Source: an uncultured Clostridia bacterium (GTDB lineage: Bacteria > Bacillota > Clostridia > TANB77 > CAG-508). Taken from it: a stretch of DNA of 64,000 bases. The DNA is taken from NCBI GenBank assembly GCA_947167965.1, contig CAMVJW010000004.1, positions 1-64,000 of the forward strand, given 5' to 3'. How positions within the stretch are numbered: the first letter of the stretch is position 1; the number at the start of each line of letters is the position of its first letter. Both the position numbers and the translations under genes were made by a program. Below are positions 24,543-33,088 of the stretch, in pieces. The notes under the pieces were generated by a model that made no database searches, was not told where the DNA came from, and saw only the letters and a list, made by a program, of their open reading frames with translations.

Positions 24543-24576
24543 AAAAAAAGCAGACATATTGGGATGTCTGCTTTTA
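24543..24576. terminator. Terminator serving the - strand small gene
   Basis: AAAAGCAGACAT (24546-24557) pairs with ATGTCTGCTTTT (24564-24575) around ATTGGG. The seven-T run is on the - strand, so it best terminates a leftward transcript from about 24745; the + strand tail is weaker. Confidence 0.75.
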
Positions 24577-24581
24577 TCTTA

Positions 24582-24714
24582 TCATTGAAAAATTTTCAAG
24601 ACAAGATCAATAACTCTCAAGATTGTATAAATCTTATCTATAAAGTAAAATACTTTATGTACAAATTTATAAAACCTTGCAGAGTTTTTTTCTCTTTTGT
24701 TTTTTGGTAGCCAT
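24582..24714 (-). CDS. Small hydrophobic protein gene, split by an A7 run
   Basis: On the - strand an ideal AGGAGGTGAT (24727-24718) precedes ATG at 24714. The zero frame encodes MATKKQKRKKLCKVL and stops. A change of one base at the A7 run (24680-24690 region) would continue as NSARFYKFVHKVFYFIDKIY and TILRVIDLVLKIFQ, giving a 43-residue Lys-rich then hydrophobic peptide that stops at 24582, six bases before a strong terminator. An extended -10 (TGCTATACT) lies upstream. The full layout argues for a real small gene; the frame break may be transcriptional slippage, mutation or a sequencing error. It fills much of the 464-bp gap between 24431 and 24896. Confidence 0.5.
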
Positions 24715-24751
24715 AATATCACCTCCTTTCGAGGCCTATGACCTAAAATGT

Positions 24752-24760
24752 AGTATAGCA
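24752..24760 (-). promoter_or_regulatory. Extended -10 promoter for the - strand small gene
   Basis: TGCTATACT on the - strand, 38 bp before the start codon. No good -35 is visible, which is usual for extended -10 promoters. Confidence 0.45.
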
Positions 24761-24895
24761 TGTAAAATATGCAAAATTTGTAGTAATATGTAGAAGTAAA
24801 AAAATTTTTAAAAAAGTGAAACCAAAATGGTAAATAATACAATATATTAGTATAAGGTATCTTAAAATAAATTAAATAAGGAGTTTAGATCTAAA

Positions 24896-25450
24896 TTGAA
24901 AGCAAATAAAAAAATTAGAGAATACTTTGAAAATAATGAATTGAATTTAGAAGTAATAATAAATGAATATAGTGGATATGTTTATAAAATAGTAGAAAAT
25001 ATGTCGAATGAAGATTTATCAAAAGAAGATAAAGAAGAAATACTATCAGACACATTTGTTGTATTATGGAAAAATAAGGAAAGGTTAGATATTAATAAAG
25101 AATTAAGTCCTTATATTGCTGGAATTACAAAAAACTTAGTAAGAGAAAAAAACAGAATAATAAATATAAATTATGATATTTCAGACTATGAAAATATAAT
25201 CCAAGATTTTACAAAAATTGACATGATGTGTGAAGAAAGAGAAAAAATTGAGATTATAGATAAAACCGTTAAAAAAATGAAAAAGAAAGATATCGAAATA
25301 TTTGAATTGTACTATTATTCTTCTATGAAATATAACGAAATATCAAACATATTAAAAATCTCTGAATTCAGCATTAAATCAAAATTATTTAGAATTAGAA
25401 AAAAGATAAAAAAAGAATTATTAAAAGGAGGGTATAGTGATGAAGTATAA
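24896..25450 (+). CDS. ECF-type RNA polymerase sigma factor
   Basis: A 184-residue ECF sigma factor. Region 2 is YVYKIVENMSNEDLSKEDKE through EILSDTFVVLWKNKERL and YIAGITKNLVREKNR; region 4 is KKKDIEIFELYYYSSMKYNE and ISNILKISEFSIKSKLFRIR. TTG start, AAGGAG about 12 bp upstream. It overlaps the anti-sigma-like gene by 11 bp, the usual arrangement of ECF sigma/anti-sigma pairs. A TGAAAC element at 24815-24820 could be the -35 of an autoregulated promoter, but the matching -10 is unclear. Confidence 0.88.
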   Translation: MKANKKIREYFENNELNLEVIINEYSGYVYKIVENMSNEDLSKEDKEEILSDTFVVLWKNKERLDINKELSPYIAGITKNLVREKNRIININYDISDYENIIQDFTKIDMMCEEREKIEIIDKTVKKMKKKDIEIFELYYYSSMKYNEISNILKISEFSIKSKLFRIRKKIKKELLKGGYSDEV

Positions 25451-26648
25451 AGATTCAAATCAAATTTTAAATGATGTAAAACGAAAGATTTCTATATCCA
25501 ACTTGCTAGAGGAGGAGAAAGTAGATATGGTAAAAAGTAAAAAAACAATTTTTAAAAGCATTGCAGTTGCTTGTTGTACTGTACTTACAGTAACTGGTGT
25601 TGTTTTTGCTAAAGATATAGGTGGATTTGTTAGTAATATATTTGGTTGGACCAGTGGAGGTGTAAATACTGCTGTAGAGAATGGATATGTTGCAAATGTA
25701 AATACAGAATTTCAAGAATCAAATGATATAAGTGTTTCAGTTAATTCATTTTTATTAGATAATGATAATTTTGATATAACTTTTTATATAAAACTGGGAG
25801 ATAAGCATAAAAAGTTTCTTGACGATTTTGAAGTTGAATATAGCAAAATTGATTTAAAAGATTTAAAAATAGTAAATGAAGAAGGGAAAAAAATATTTGC
25901 TACAGATCAAGGAGAAGAAGAAGAGCGTAAAAAGGCATATGAAGAATTTGAAGAATATAAAAAATTAGGTAGAACAGATAAACATGATGAAATTTTTGAA
26001 AAATATGATTTATATTCCGGTGGATATAGTTTTGGCGCTGATAAAGTTGGAGATAACGAGTTTAAGTATAATATAACTACAACAGAAGTAACTGAAAGTT
26101 TTCCAATTGCTAAAAAAATAATTATCACTTTTAATAAGGTACAAATATATAATTCTAAAGATTACAAGGTAGCACCATGGCTTCTACCTGATGATGATAA
26201 ATGCTTTACAGGTGAGTGGAGATTTGAAATAGATGTGCCAGAACAGATGATAAATAGTAGAAAGCCAATTATATATAAGATGCAATCATGTAATGATAAA
26301 AAAACAAAAGTAGATTCTACAGCAACATTAACAAATACTGCATTTAAGATTTCTATTCCTGAAACATCAACAGATAAAATTGATTATGATTTATTAAAAG
26401 TAGAACCACCACAAAATATATTTGATAAAATTGCACTTGGTAGAGCATATGTTGAAACTTCAGATGGAAGAAAATTCGAATCATCTGGAGGAGATGGAGG
26501 ATACAGCTTTAATTCAAAAGAAAATAAAATTGAAAATTATTCTGAGACTTTTGATTTAACAAAATTTGATGCAACAGATAATTTAAAAGTTCACATTTTT
26601 ACAAATTCGGGCAAGGAAATTATAATTAAATATAAAAAAATAAAATAA
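25440..26648 (+). CDS. DUF4179-containing probable anti-sigma factor
   Basis: A 402-residue single-pass membrane protein. A cytoplasmic N-terminus of about 35 residues (KYKDSNQILNDVKRKISISN) precedes one TM helix (FKSIAVACCTVLTVTGVVFA) and then a DUF4179-type ectodomain (GWTSGGVNTAVENGYVANVN, then FLLDNDNFDITFYI). This family is encoded next to ECF sigma factors and is thought to sequester them until an envelope signal arrives. ATG 25440 follows AAAAGGAGGG better than the GTG three bases earlier. Confidence 0.82.
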   Translation: MKYKDSNQILNDVKRKISISNLLEEEKVDMVKSKKTIFKSIAVACCTVLTVTGVVFAKDIGGFVSNIFGWTSGGVNTAVENGYVANVNTEFQESNDISVSVNSFLLDNDNFDITFYIKLGDKHKKFLDDFEVEYSKIDLKDLKIVNEEGKKIFATDQGEEEERKKAYEEFEEYKKLGRTDKHDEIFEKYDLYSGGYSFGADKVGDNEFKYNITTTEVTESFPIAKKIIITFNKVQIYNSKDYKVAPWLLPDDDKCFTGEWRFEIDVPEQMINSRKPIIYKMQSCNDKKTKVDSTATLTNTAFKISIPETSTDKIDYDLLKVEPPQNIFDKIALGRAYVETSDGRKFESSGGDGGYSFNSKENKIENYSETFDLTKFDATDNLKVHIFTNSGKEIIIKYKKIK

Positions 26649-26649
26649 A

Positions 26650-26682
26650 GGTTAGATTAATTCTAATCTTTTCTTTTTTCTA
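26650..26682 (+). terminator. Short intrinsic terminator after the DUF4179 gene
   Basis: AGATTA (26654-26659), ATTC, TAATCT (26664-26669), then TTTTCTTTTTT. The stem is short, but the T-tract is strong. Confidence 0.55.
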
Positions 26683-26706
26683 ATTATAGTATATAATTAG
26701 AAAAAA
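26674..26706 (+). promoter_or_regulatory. 33-bp perfect inverted repeat upstream of cdd
   Basis: TTTTTTCTAATTATA (26674-26688), GTA, TATAATTAGAAAAAA (26692-26706): a 15-bp perfect dyad containing TATAAT at 26692-26697. It may be an operator over the cdd promoter or a weak bidirectional terminator; no regulator is adjacent. Confidence 0.5.
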
Positions 26707-26731
26707 ATAATAAAGGAGGATCTTTATCTTT

Positions 26732-27127
26732 ATGATATCTAAAGAAGATATAGAATTAGCTAAAAAAGCAAGATTAAATGCTTGTTCACCTGGAGGTAAA
26801 TTTCAAGTAGGAGCAGCATTAAGAACAAAAAATGGAAAAGTATATTTAGGATGTAATATTGGAAATAATGGAATACAATCAATTTGTGCTGAAAGAACAG
26901 CTTTTGTAAAAGCCCTTTCAGAGGGAGAAAGAGAATTTGAAAGTATTACTGTAGTTGGAGCACCAATAGGACAAGAGCCTACAGAAAAATGTTTACCATG
27001 TGGATATTGTAGGCAATTTATGAGTGAATATGTTGATGAATTTTTTAAAATAGGTGTTGTTGATAAAGAAAATAATATTGAAGAATTTACGATAAATGAT
27101 TTATTACCACATAGCTTTAAATTTTAG
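26732..27127 (+). CDS. cdd: Cytidine deaminase
   Basis: A 131-residue zinc-dependent cytidine deaminase converting cytidine/deoxycytidine to uridine/deoxyuridine in pyrimidine salvage. The zinc and catalytic motifs are present: CAERTAF (Cys and catalytic Glu) and CLPCGYCRQFM (PCxxC). The length fits the homotetrameric bacterial class. AAAGGAGG lies upstream of the ATG with a slightly long spacer. It is followed by an HD-domain gene 23 bp later. Confidence 0.92.
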   Translation: MISKEDIELAKKARLNACSPGGKFQVGAALRTKNGKVYLGCNIGNNGIQSICAERTAFVKALSEGEREFESITVVGAPIGQEPTEKCLPCGYCRQFMSEYVDEFFKIGVVDKENNIEEFTINDLLPHSFKF

Positions 27128-27150
27128 GAAAAAATTGGAGGTTAAATTAA

Positions 27151-27882
27151 ATGGAAATACAAAATATATTAAATGAAATTGAACAAAATACAAAAGAGGT
27201 TAATCCTGAATTAAAGAAATATATTAAAGAAAATATTTTTCCAAAATATGAAAAAAATGACAAAGGACATGGAATACTACATATATTAGAGGTAATTAGA
27301 AGATCTTTTGAATTAAATAAAAATTTAAATTTAGGATTAGACAAAAACATGATATATGCAATTTCGGCATGTCATGATATTGGAAAATATATAAATAGCG
27401 ACATACATGAAAAAATTGCAGCTGAAAGCTTTATTAAAGATGATAATATGAAAAAATTTTTTACAGATGAACAAAGGACAATTATAAAAGAAGCAATAGA
27501 AGATCATCGTTCTTCTAAAAAAGATAATCCAAGAACAAAATATGGAGAACTTATTTCATCAGCTGATAGAAATACAAGAATTGAAATTGTATTTATTAGA
27601 AGCTTTTTTGTAGCACATGAAAGAACACCAGAAATGAATATAGAAGACTATCTTGATTTTACATTTAAAAGATTATCAAAAAGGTATAGCATAGATGACC
27701 CAGAAAATATGTTTCTAGAAGATGATGTTTATAAAAAGTTTTTAAAAGATATGAGAGATTTATTATCAAGGGAAACAGATTTTAAAAATAAGTATTGTGA
27801 AATAAATCATATTCAATCTAGAAATAATAGAGTCTGTGATGAACCAGGGGAACTGGAATATTGTGAAAAAATAGAGTTTTAA
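27151..27882 (+). CDS. HD-domain phosphohydrolase
   Basis: A 243-residue HD-superfamily protein. Metal ligands of the HD fold are all present: His in GHGILHILEVI, His-Asp in ACHDIGKYI, and the late Asp in SSADRNTRIE. Such proteins hydrolyse phosphomonoesters or nucleotides; the target is unknown. The C-terminal region ends in a Cys-containing tail. A shorter paralogue with degenerate ligands lies at 36343-36975. TTGGAGG precedes the ATG. Confidence 0.82.
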   Translation: MEIQNILNEIEQNTKEVNPELKKYIKENIFPKYEKNDKGHGILHILEVIRRSFELNKNLNLGLDKNMIYAISACHDIGKYINSDIHEKIAAESFIKDDNMKKFFTDEQRTIIKEAIEDHRSSKKDNPRTKYGELISSADRNTRIEIVFIRSFFVAHERTPEMNIEDYLDFTFKRLSKRYSIDDPENMFLEDDVYKKFLKDMRDLLSRETDFKNKYCEINHIQSRNNRVCDEPGELEYCEKIEF

Positions 27883-27897
27883 TTGGAGAATTAAAAT

Positions 27898-28852
27898 ATG
27901 AAAAAGAAAGTTCTAATTATTATTAGTATAATTTTAATATTTATTATTATTGCATTAGTTTTAAAATTTAAAATAAATAATAAAGAAAAAAATACAATAG
28001 ACAACAACAATTCTAATACTGCACTAATTAATTCAAATGAAATAATGCAAAACGTAAATACAAATGTAGAAAACACAAATACCAATTCTAATATTCAAAA
28101 TACAGATAAAACAGAAAAGAATGAAACTACAAATAATAAAATAGAAATATCCAAAAAAGAAGAAAAAAAGACTGAAGAAAATATAGAAAATAATAATAAT
28201 GAAATTAAAAATACAAAAAATAATGAAAAGAAAACTATTGTTATTGATCCAGGACACCAAACAAAAGGAGATACATCAAAAGAACCAATTGGACCAGGTG
28301 CAACAGAAACTAAAGACAAAGTAACAACTGGAGCAACAGGGATTGTTACAAAACAAAAAGAGTCAGAGCTTGTTTTAAAAGTAGCATTAATGCTAGAAAA
28401 AGAACTAGAAAAACAAGGATATACAGTAATAATGACTAGAACAACAAATAATGTTAATATTAGTAACAGCCAAAGAGCTAAAATTGCAAATGATGCAAAT
28501 GCAGATGCTTTTATTAGATTACATGCAGATTCTTATGATAATCCGAGTGTTAATCGGAATTTCTGCATTATGCCAAACATCTAATAATAAATATAATGGA
28601 AATATTGCAGATAAAAGTTATAAATTATCTAAATCTATATTAGACAATTTAATAAAAAACACTGGAGCTAAAAATAGAGGAGTAACTAAAACAGATACAA
28701 TGAGTGGCATAAATTGGAGTAAAGTACCAGTATCTATAATAGAAATGGGATTTTTAAGTAACGAAAAAGAAGATAAACTTCTTGCAAGTTCAGAGTATCA
28801 AGAAAAACTTGTTGTAGGAATAGCAGATGGATTAAAAGAATATTTTAAATAA
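27898..28852 (+). CDS. N-acetylmuramoyl-L-alanine amidase (Amidase_3), frame restored by +1 shift at CGG
   Basis: Two frames join into a 317-residue exported amidase: an N-terminal TM/signal anchor, an Asn/Thr/Lys-rich linker of about 85 residues, and an Amidase_3 catalytic domain that cuts the peptide stem from muramic acid. The first frame supplies VIDPGHQ (zinc His), KESELVLK (zinc Glu) and FIRLHADS (zinc His), then meets CGG at 28555-28557. Skipping the C gives GISALCQTSNNKYNGN and carries on to SIIEMGFLSN with the catalytic Glu. Without the shift the last 98 residues, including that Glu, are lost. The linker resembles CwlD-like or surface amidases. Confidence 0.85.
28552..28558 (+). other. 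Putative +1 frameshift site AAT CGG A in the amidase gene
   Basis: Zero frame AAT CGG AAT TTC; restored frame AAT (C) GGA ATT TCT, giving the Asn-Gly-Ile typical of Amidase_3 after the third zinc ligand. Confidence 0.6.
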
Positions 28853-28869
28853 AGAATGTGGAGGCGCAT

Positions 28870-29829
28870 ATGAGCGAAATATTAAATAAAGTTGAAGAAC
28901 TAGAAGGTTTTAAAAATATGAGAATTGTTGATAATTTTTATCAAACTTCAAGTTTCTTTCCAATGCCTACAATTGAGATTTCAACAATAGATGAAAAAGG
29001 ATTTGCAAATATAGGATCATATTCATTATGTTTTCCTTATTATATCGCAGGAAAAGATTATTATGCTATGATTTTAGAATGCAGAAATAGTTCGAACACA
29101 TGTAAGAATTTATTAAGAACTGGGAAATGTGCACTTAATTTTATAACAGATGAAAAAAAGTATTTTAAAGAAGCTGTTAGACTGGGGTTTCCTGGAGAAA
29201 CACCTGAAGAAAAGATGAAAGAATGTGCCTATACTCTAATTGATGGAAAGAGAGCTAGAGAAAATACGAATGAAAAATATCCTAAAATAATAAAAGAAGC
29301 ATATCAGGTATTTGAATGTACATGGGTAAAAGAATTAGACAATGCTGAAAATGATAAAATTCAAGAAGAATATAAAGGACCATATCATAATTTTAATGGA
29401 ATTACAAGCGAATTTGGAGCTCATTTTATTTTAAAAATTGATAATATTCTTATGAAAAATAAATACTATGATACAATAATAAATGGGGTAACAAGTTCGG
29501 GGTTTCCTAATATACCTGTTGATTATGGATATAGAGATAGTAAAAACTTTTGGTATTCAAAATTTAAAAGACCTATTTCTATGCCAATCCCCAAAGATAA
29601 AGGGGTAGGATTTGAATCTGTTAAGTATGCAGCAGAGAGAATAGATCCAGATGTAAAATTTACTGATGAAGCTTGTAAAATGCTTATAAAAGTTCCAAGA
29701 GTTTTTTTAAATATGGTTCTTAAAGGATGTGTTCAATGGGCTAGAGATAATAATGTAACACTAATTACAGAAAAAGAAATAGAAATTATTAATGATAAAA
29801 GAAGTAAAGAAAAGAATAATAAGAAATAA
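28870..29829 (+). CDS. Flavin reductase-like split-barrel protein with PCP_red-like C-terminus
   Basis: A 319-residue protein. Residues about 10-230 resemble the FMN-binding split barrel of flavin reductase-like proteins (MPTIEISTIDEKGFANIGSY, then SSNTCKNLLRTGKCALNFIT). The last 60 residues (FTDEACKMLIKVPRVFLNMV, LITEKEIEIIND) look like the small PCP_red domain found at the end of protochlorophyllide reductase subunits and some redox proteins. The start is at 28870 because GGAGG (28860-28864) immediately precedes it; the upstream GTG overlaps that site. Likely a cytoplasmic flavoprotein; substrate unknown. Confidence 0.75.
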   Translation: MSEILNKVEELEGFKNMRIVDNFYQTSSFFPMPTIEISTIDEKGFANIGSYSLCFPYYIAGKDYYAMILECRNSSNTCKNLLRTGKCALNFITDEKKYFKEAVRLGFPGETPEEKMKECAYTLIDGKRARENTNEKYPKIIKEAYQVFECTWVKELDNAENDKIQEEYKGPYHNFNGITSEFGAHFILKIDNILMKNKYYDTIINGVTSSGFPNIPVDYGYRDSKNFWYSKFKRPISMPIPKDKGVGFESVKYAAERIDPDVKFTDEACKMLIKVPRVFLNMVLKGCVQWARDNNVTLITEKEIEIINDKRSKEKNNKK

Positions 29830-29880
29830 AGCTAGTTATAAATAAACAATAAAGAAATATCGAAAAACAATAAATAAATA

Positions 29881-29909
29881 TTGACAAACAAAAATATATG
29901 TTATATAAT
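29881..29909 (+). promoter_or_regulatory. Promoter of the DUF2975-XRE operon
   Basis: TTGACA (29881-29886), a 17-bp spacer, TATAAT (29904-29909). Confidence 0.8.
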
Positions 29910-29910
29910 T

Positions 29911-29933
29911 CCTTCATAATTAAATTATGGAGG
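29911..29933 (+). promoter_or_regulatory. Inverted repeat covering the ribosome binding site
   Basis: CCTTCATAAT (29911-29920), TAA, ATTATGGAGG (29924-29933), a 10-bp stem with one G-U pair. It lies just after the -10 box and includes the GGAGG of the DUF2975 gene, so it could be an operator for the XRE protein or an RNA hairpin hiding the ribosome binding site. Confidence 0.55.
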
Positions 29934-29943
29934 AATTATTTTT

Positions 29944-30411
29944 ATGAAAATAATAGGGGAAAAAGGAATTGGAAAAACTTTAAAACTATTTTTACAAATA
30001 TGTTTTTATTTAGGAGCTATAGCTTTAATATTTTTACCATTTATATTAAATAAAATAGGATTTAACCTATTTTCTAGTATGATTGTTATTTACCCAAATG
30101 GTATAGTTTTATTGGTTATTACTTATAAATTTATTGGATTTTTTGATAGTTTAAAAAATAACAAACCATTTTGTGATGAAAATGTAAGTATTTTTAAAAC
30201 ATCTGGAATTGCATGTGCAATAAGTTCATTACTATGGTTTAGTGATATTTTTTATGAATTAATATTCATTGAAACTGTAGATATCATTTTCTATAGCATT
30301 TTAATATTTTTATGTGTTTTATTTTTTGGATTTTCAATTGCATTCTTTATTCTTGCAGAGCTATTTAAACAAGCGACTGAATACAAGAAAGAAAATGATC
30401 TTACAATTTAA
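29944..30411 (+). CDS. DUF2975 membrane protein
   Basis: A 155-residue protein with four predicted TM helices (about residues 15-37, 45-70, 90-115, 120-145), matching the DUF2975 family (YoaS-like). DUF2975 proteins are almost always followed by a small XRE regulator (YozG-like), as here, and the pair behaves like a membrane sensor and its DNA-binding partner; the stimulus is unknown. ATGGAGG precedes the ATG within an inverted repeat. Confidence 0.82.
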   Translation: MKIIGEKGIGKTLKLFLQICFYLGAIALIFLPFILNKIGFNLFSSMIVIYPNGIVLLVITYKFIGFFDSLKNNKPFCDENVSIFKTSGIACAISSLLWFSDIFYELIFIETVDIIFYSILIFLCVLFFGFSIAFFILAELFKQATEYKKENDLTI

Positions 30412-30424
30412 CGGAGGGATTTAA

Positions 30425-30649
30425 ATGATAATAGTTAATTTAGATGTAATGATGGCTAAAAGAAAAATATCTTCAAATGAGTTAGCTGAAAAAATAGGTA
30501 TTACACCAGCAAATTTATCTGTTTTAAAAACAAATAAAGGAAAGGCTATTAGATTTTCTACATTGAATAAATTATGTAAGGTGTTAAATTGTATGCCAGG
30601 GGATATTTTGGAATTTCAGGATATAGGAGATGATGAAGAAAATGATTAG
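30425..30649 (+). CDS. XRE-family transcriptional regulator (YozG-like)
   Basis: A 74-residue single HTH protein: VNLDVMMAKRKISSNELAEK, IGITPANLSVLKTNKGKAIR, FSTLNKLCKVLNCMPGDILE. It follows the DUF2975 gene by 13 bp and overlaps the next gene, suggesting a three-gene operon that it may itself control through the inverted repeat at 29911-29933. Confidence 0.9.
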   Translation: MIIVNLDVMMAKRKISSNELAEKIGITPANLSVLKTNKGKAIRFSTLNKLCKVLNCMPGDILEFQDIGDDEEND

Positions 30650-32135
30650 TTTGGGAATTGGAGCAATTATTTTTGCTATTTGGTTTGTAATTTTACTTGT
30701 TGGAAAATCGATAGGTTTATCTATGTTACTTTTTATAATACCATTTTCTATATTTTTTGTTTATATTTTAGGGAAAAAAGGAAACATAAAAAATGAAAAA
30801 ATGCTTATATTTTTAATACCAATTTATTTATTATCAAGTATATATTTTTTATTTGATAATGCTTTTTTCAATATTGTAAATTTAATGGTAATACCAACAT
30901 TGTTTAGTGTTATGTATTTTGGTGTAATTGAAGAAAATTTTAGTATTAACAAACAAAAAATTGGAGAAATGATAGCATCTATATTTATTCCATTTAATTA
31001 TATTGATAAGGGGTTAAAATCATTTAAACAAGGGATTAATGAAAGTATAAAAATTAATATAAAAACTGAAAATAAAGGAATTATTAAGAAATTTTTAAAA
31101 GCACTTTTAATTACGGTGCCTATTGTATTAGTGATTATTGTATTATTATCAACAGCAGACGAAATGTTTGCGAGTATATTTACAAGCTTTAATAATTCAT
31201 TTACTAAATTTATGACTTCTATAAATTCTGCAACATTTTCTATGAAAACATTTATAGCTGCTATTTTATTTATATACTTTATTGGATTGTTTTATTTTAT
31301 ATGCCAAAAAAAAGAAATTATACATGGAGAAAACAATTTACTAATTAAAATAAAAGATAATTTCACAATTAAAATGATATTAATATCATTGAATGTTATC
31401 TATTTAGTATTTTGCTATATACAAATAAAAAGTCTATTTATACAAGGAAGAAGTTTTAATTATGCAAACTTCGCAAAACAAGGATTTTACCAGCTTATGG
31501 TTGTTTCTGTAATTAATCTAGTTACAATATTGATTGCTAAAAATAGTGAAAATAAAAATGAAATAAAATCAAACAGATTTATAAATTGTATGAGTATTCT
31601 AATGATTTTGTTTACACTTATCATTGTTATTTCAGCAGGTTTGAGAATGCATTTTTATGAAAGCGCTTATGGATATACCTTATTAAGGCTACTAGTTTAT
31701 TGTATTTTATTTACTGAAACTATATTATTTATACCTACAATACTTTATATATTAGATAAAAAAGTTAATTTACCAAAGGCATATTTTACAATTGTACTTA
31801 CTATATACATATGTATGAATTTTGCTAATTTTGATAATATTATCGCTAAAAGAAATGTAGATAGATATTTTGAAACAGGAAAAATTGACTTAGACTATTT
31901 AATGGATAATACTCGAACAGGTTCGATAAATCAATTAATTAGAATTTTAGATAATAATAATATACCTAATATTACAAATAAGGATAAAGAATATGTTAAA
32001 AATAAAACTATGTCATATCTTAAATACACATATAAAAGAGCTTTATATGAAAATATGGATTTTAGAGATTATAATCTTTCAAAGATAAATGCTAGAAATG
32101 CGATCATAAGAAAACTTACAGATAATTTAGAATAA
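30642..32135 (+). CDS. DUF4153/DUF4173-like polytopic membrane protein
   Basis: A 497-residue membrane protein with about 10-12 TM helices. The segment LRMHFYESAYGYTLLRLLVY is typical of the DUF4153/DUF4173 group. It ends in a soluble tail of about 100 residues (RNVDRYFETGKIDLDYLMDN). Start 30642 is chosen because AGGAGATGAT (30625-30634) matches an extended Shine-Dalgarno well spaced to it; ATGs at 30630 and 30633 lie inside that site. It overlaps the XRE gene by eight bases. Function unknown; family members sit beside regulator-sensor pairs. Confidence 0.75.
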   Translation: MISLGIGAIIFAIWFVILLVGKSIGLSMLLFIIPFSIFFVYILGKKGNIKNEKMLIFLIPIYLLSSIYFLFDNAFFNIVNLMVIPTLFSVMYFGVIEENFSINKQKIGEMIASIFIPFNYIDKGLKSFKQGINESIKINIKTENKGIIKKFLKALLITVPIVLVIIVLLSTADEMFASIFTSFNNSFTKFMTSINSATFSMKTFIAAILFIYFIGLFYFICQKKEIIHGENNLLIKIKDNFTIKMILISLNVIYLVFCYIQIKSLFIQGRSFNYANFAKQGFYQLMVVSVINLVTILIAKNSENKNEIKSNRFINCMSILMILFTLIIVISAGLRMHFYESAYGYTLLRLLVYCILFTETILFIPTILYILDKKVNLPKAYFTIVLTIYICMNFANFDNIIAKRNVDRYFETGKIDLDYLMDNTRTGSINQLIRILDNNNIPNITNKDKEYVKNKTMSYLKYTYKRALYENMDFRDYNLSKINARNAIIRKLTDNLE

Positions 32136-32227
32136 TGTCTTTAAATAGTTTTTATAAAAACAATAATATACTATTGATTATTATATTCTTTTTATTTATA
32201 ATTAAATAAAAAAAGGAGGAATAACTA

Positions 32228-32950
32228 ATGAAAAAATTTATTCTAATAATTGTTGCTTTATTAATTATAATAGCAGTTTTAGCAGGAACTTTAATTAATA
32301 CAATAAAGAATCAAAAAAACTTTAAGAGATACAAAAATGTAATATCTCAAGATGAGGTTGAAAAAACACTTTTTGAACAACCAATTTCTACATCAAGAAA
32401 TGGGGAATTACGTATTGGAATAAAATGTCCGGACAATGGAGATTTTCATGCTGAATTATCTATTTATGAAGCTAAAGAAGGCAAATATGAAAAAATATTT
32501 AGTTGTCCAGCTGTAATAGGAAAAAACGGAGCTGGAAAACAGTCAGAAGGAGATACCAAAACTCCACTTGGTACATGGAAAATTGGAGAAGCATATGGAA
32601 TCAATGATGATCCAGGAAGCAGAGTAAAATATACTAAAGTTACAGATGATATGTATTGGTGTGCTACAGGAAAAAATGGAAAAAATTATAACAGATTAAT
32701 TTATAAGAGTGATAATCCTGAGGCAATTACAGAAGATGATGAACATATTATAGATTATCCAACTGTATATAATTATTTACTAGATTTAGGTTATAATTTA
32801 GCAGGTGCACCATATGCTGGAAATGCAATTTTTCTACATTGCTGGAGAGGTGAAAATAATCCAACAGGAGGTTGTGTTGGAATTTCTGAAGAAAATATGA
32901 TTAAAGTATTGCAAACAATAACACCTGATACCACTGTTACAATTTATTAA
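32228..32950 (+). CDS. L,D-transpeptidase (YkuD family)
   Basis: A 240-residue protein with an N-terminal membrane anchor (FILIIVALLIIIAVLAGTLI) and an extracellular YkuD catalytic domain: VIGKNGAGKQSEGDTKTPLG near the start of the fold and IFLHCWRGENNPTGGCVGIS containing the catalytic His and Cys. Such enzymes make 3-3 peptidoglycan cross-links or attach proteins, conferring beta-lactam-tolerant cross-linking. AAAGGAGG precedes the ATG. Monocistronic, with a terminator behind it. Confidence 0.87.
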   Translation: MKKFILIIVALLIIIAVLAGTLINTIKNQKNFKRYKNVISQDEVEKTLFEQPISTSRNGELRIGIKCPDNGDFHAELSIYEAKEGKYEKIFSCPAVIGKNGAGKQSEGDTKTPLGTWKIGEAYGINDDPGSRVKYTKVTDDMYWCATGKNGKNYNRLIYKSDNPEAITEDDEHIIDYPTVYNYLLDLGYNLAGAPYAGNAIFLHCWRGENNPTGGCVGISEENMIKVLQTITPDTTVTIY

Positions 32951-32979
32951 AAATTATTAATTTATTAAAATATTAATAT

Positions 32980-33005
32980 GAGCTATCAGAAATGATGGCT
33001 CTTTT
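32980..33005 (+). terminator. Intrinsic terminator after the L,D-transpeptidase gene
   Basis: GAGCTATCA (32980-32988), GAAA tetraloop, TGATGGCTC (32993-33001; one G-U), then TTTT. Confidence 0.75.
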
Positions 33006-33031
33006 AAAATTCTTAATTTTCAAACTGTTAC

Positions 33032-33060
33032 TTGTTTTTAATTCCAATTTGTTGTATAAT
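33032..33060 (+). promoter_or_regulatory. Promoter of the MATE-kinase fusion gene
   Basis: TTGTTT (33032-33037), a 17-bp spacer, TATAAT (33055-33060), 28 bp before the start codon. Confidence 0.6.
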
Positions 33061-33088
33061 ACTTTGTGCTAAAAAGGAGAGTCGAAAA

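Noticed and set aside
24471..24710. A + strand open frame of 79 codons across the gap after the deoxyribosyltransferase-like gene
   Set aside because: It runs through a strong hairpin terminator and antisense to the well-signalled - strand small gene, has no ribosome binding site and unlikely composition.
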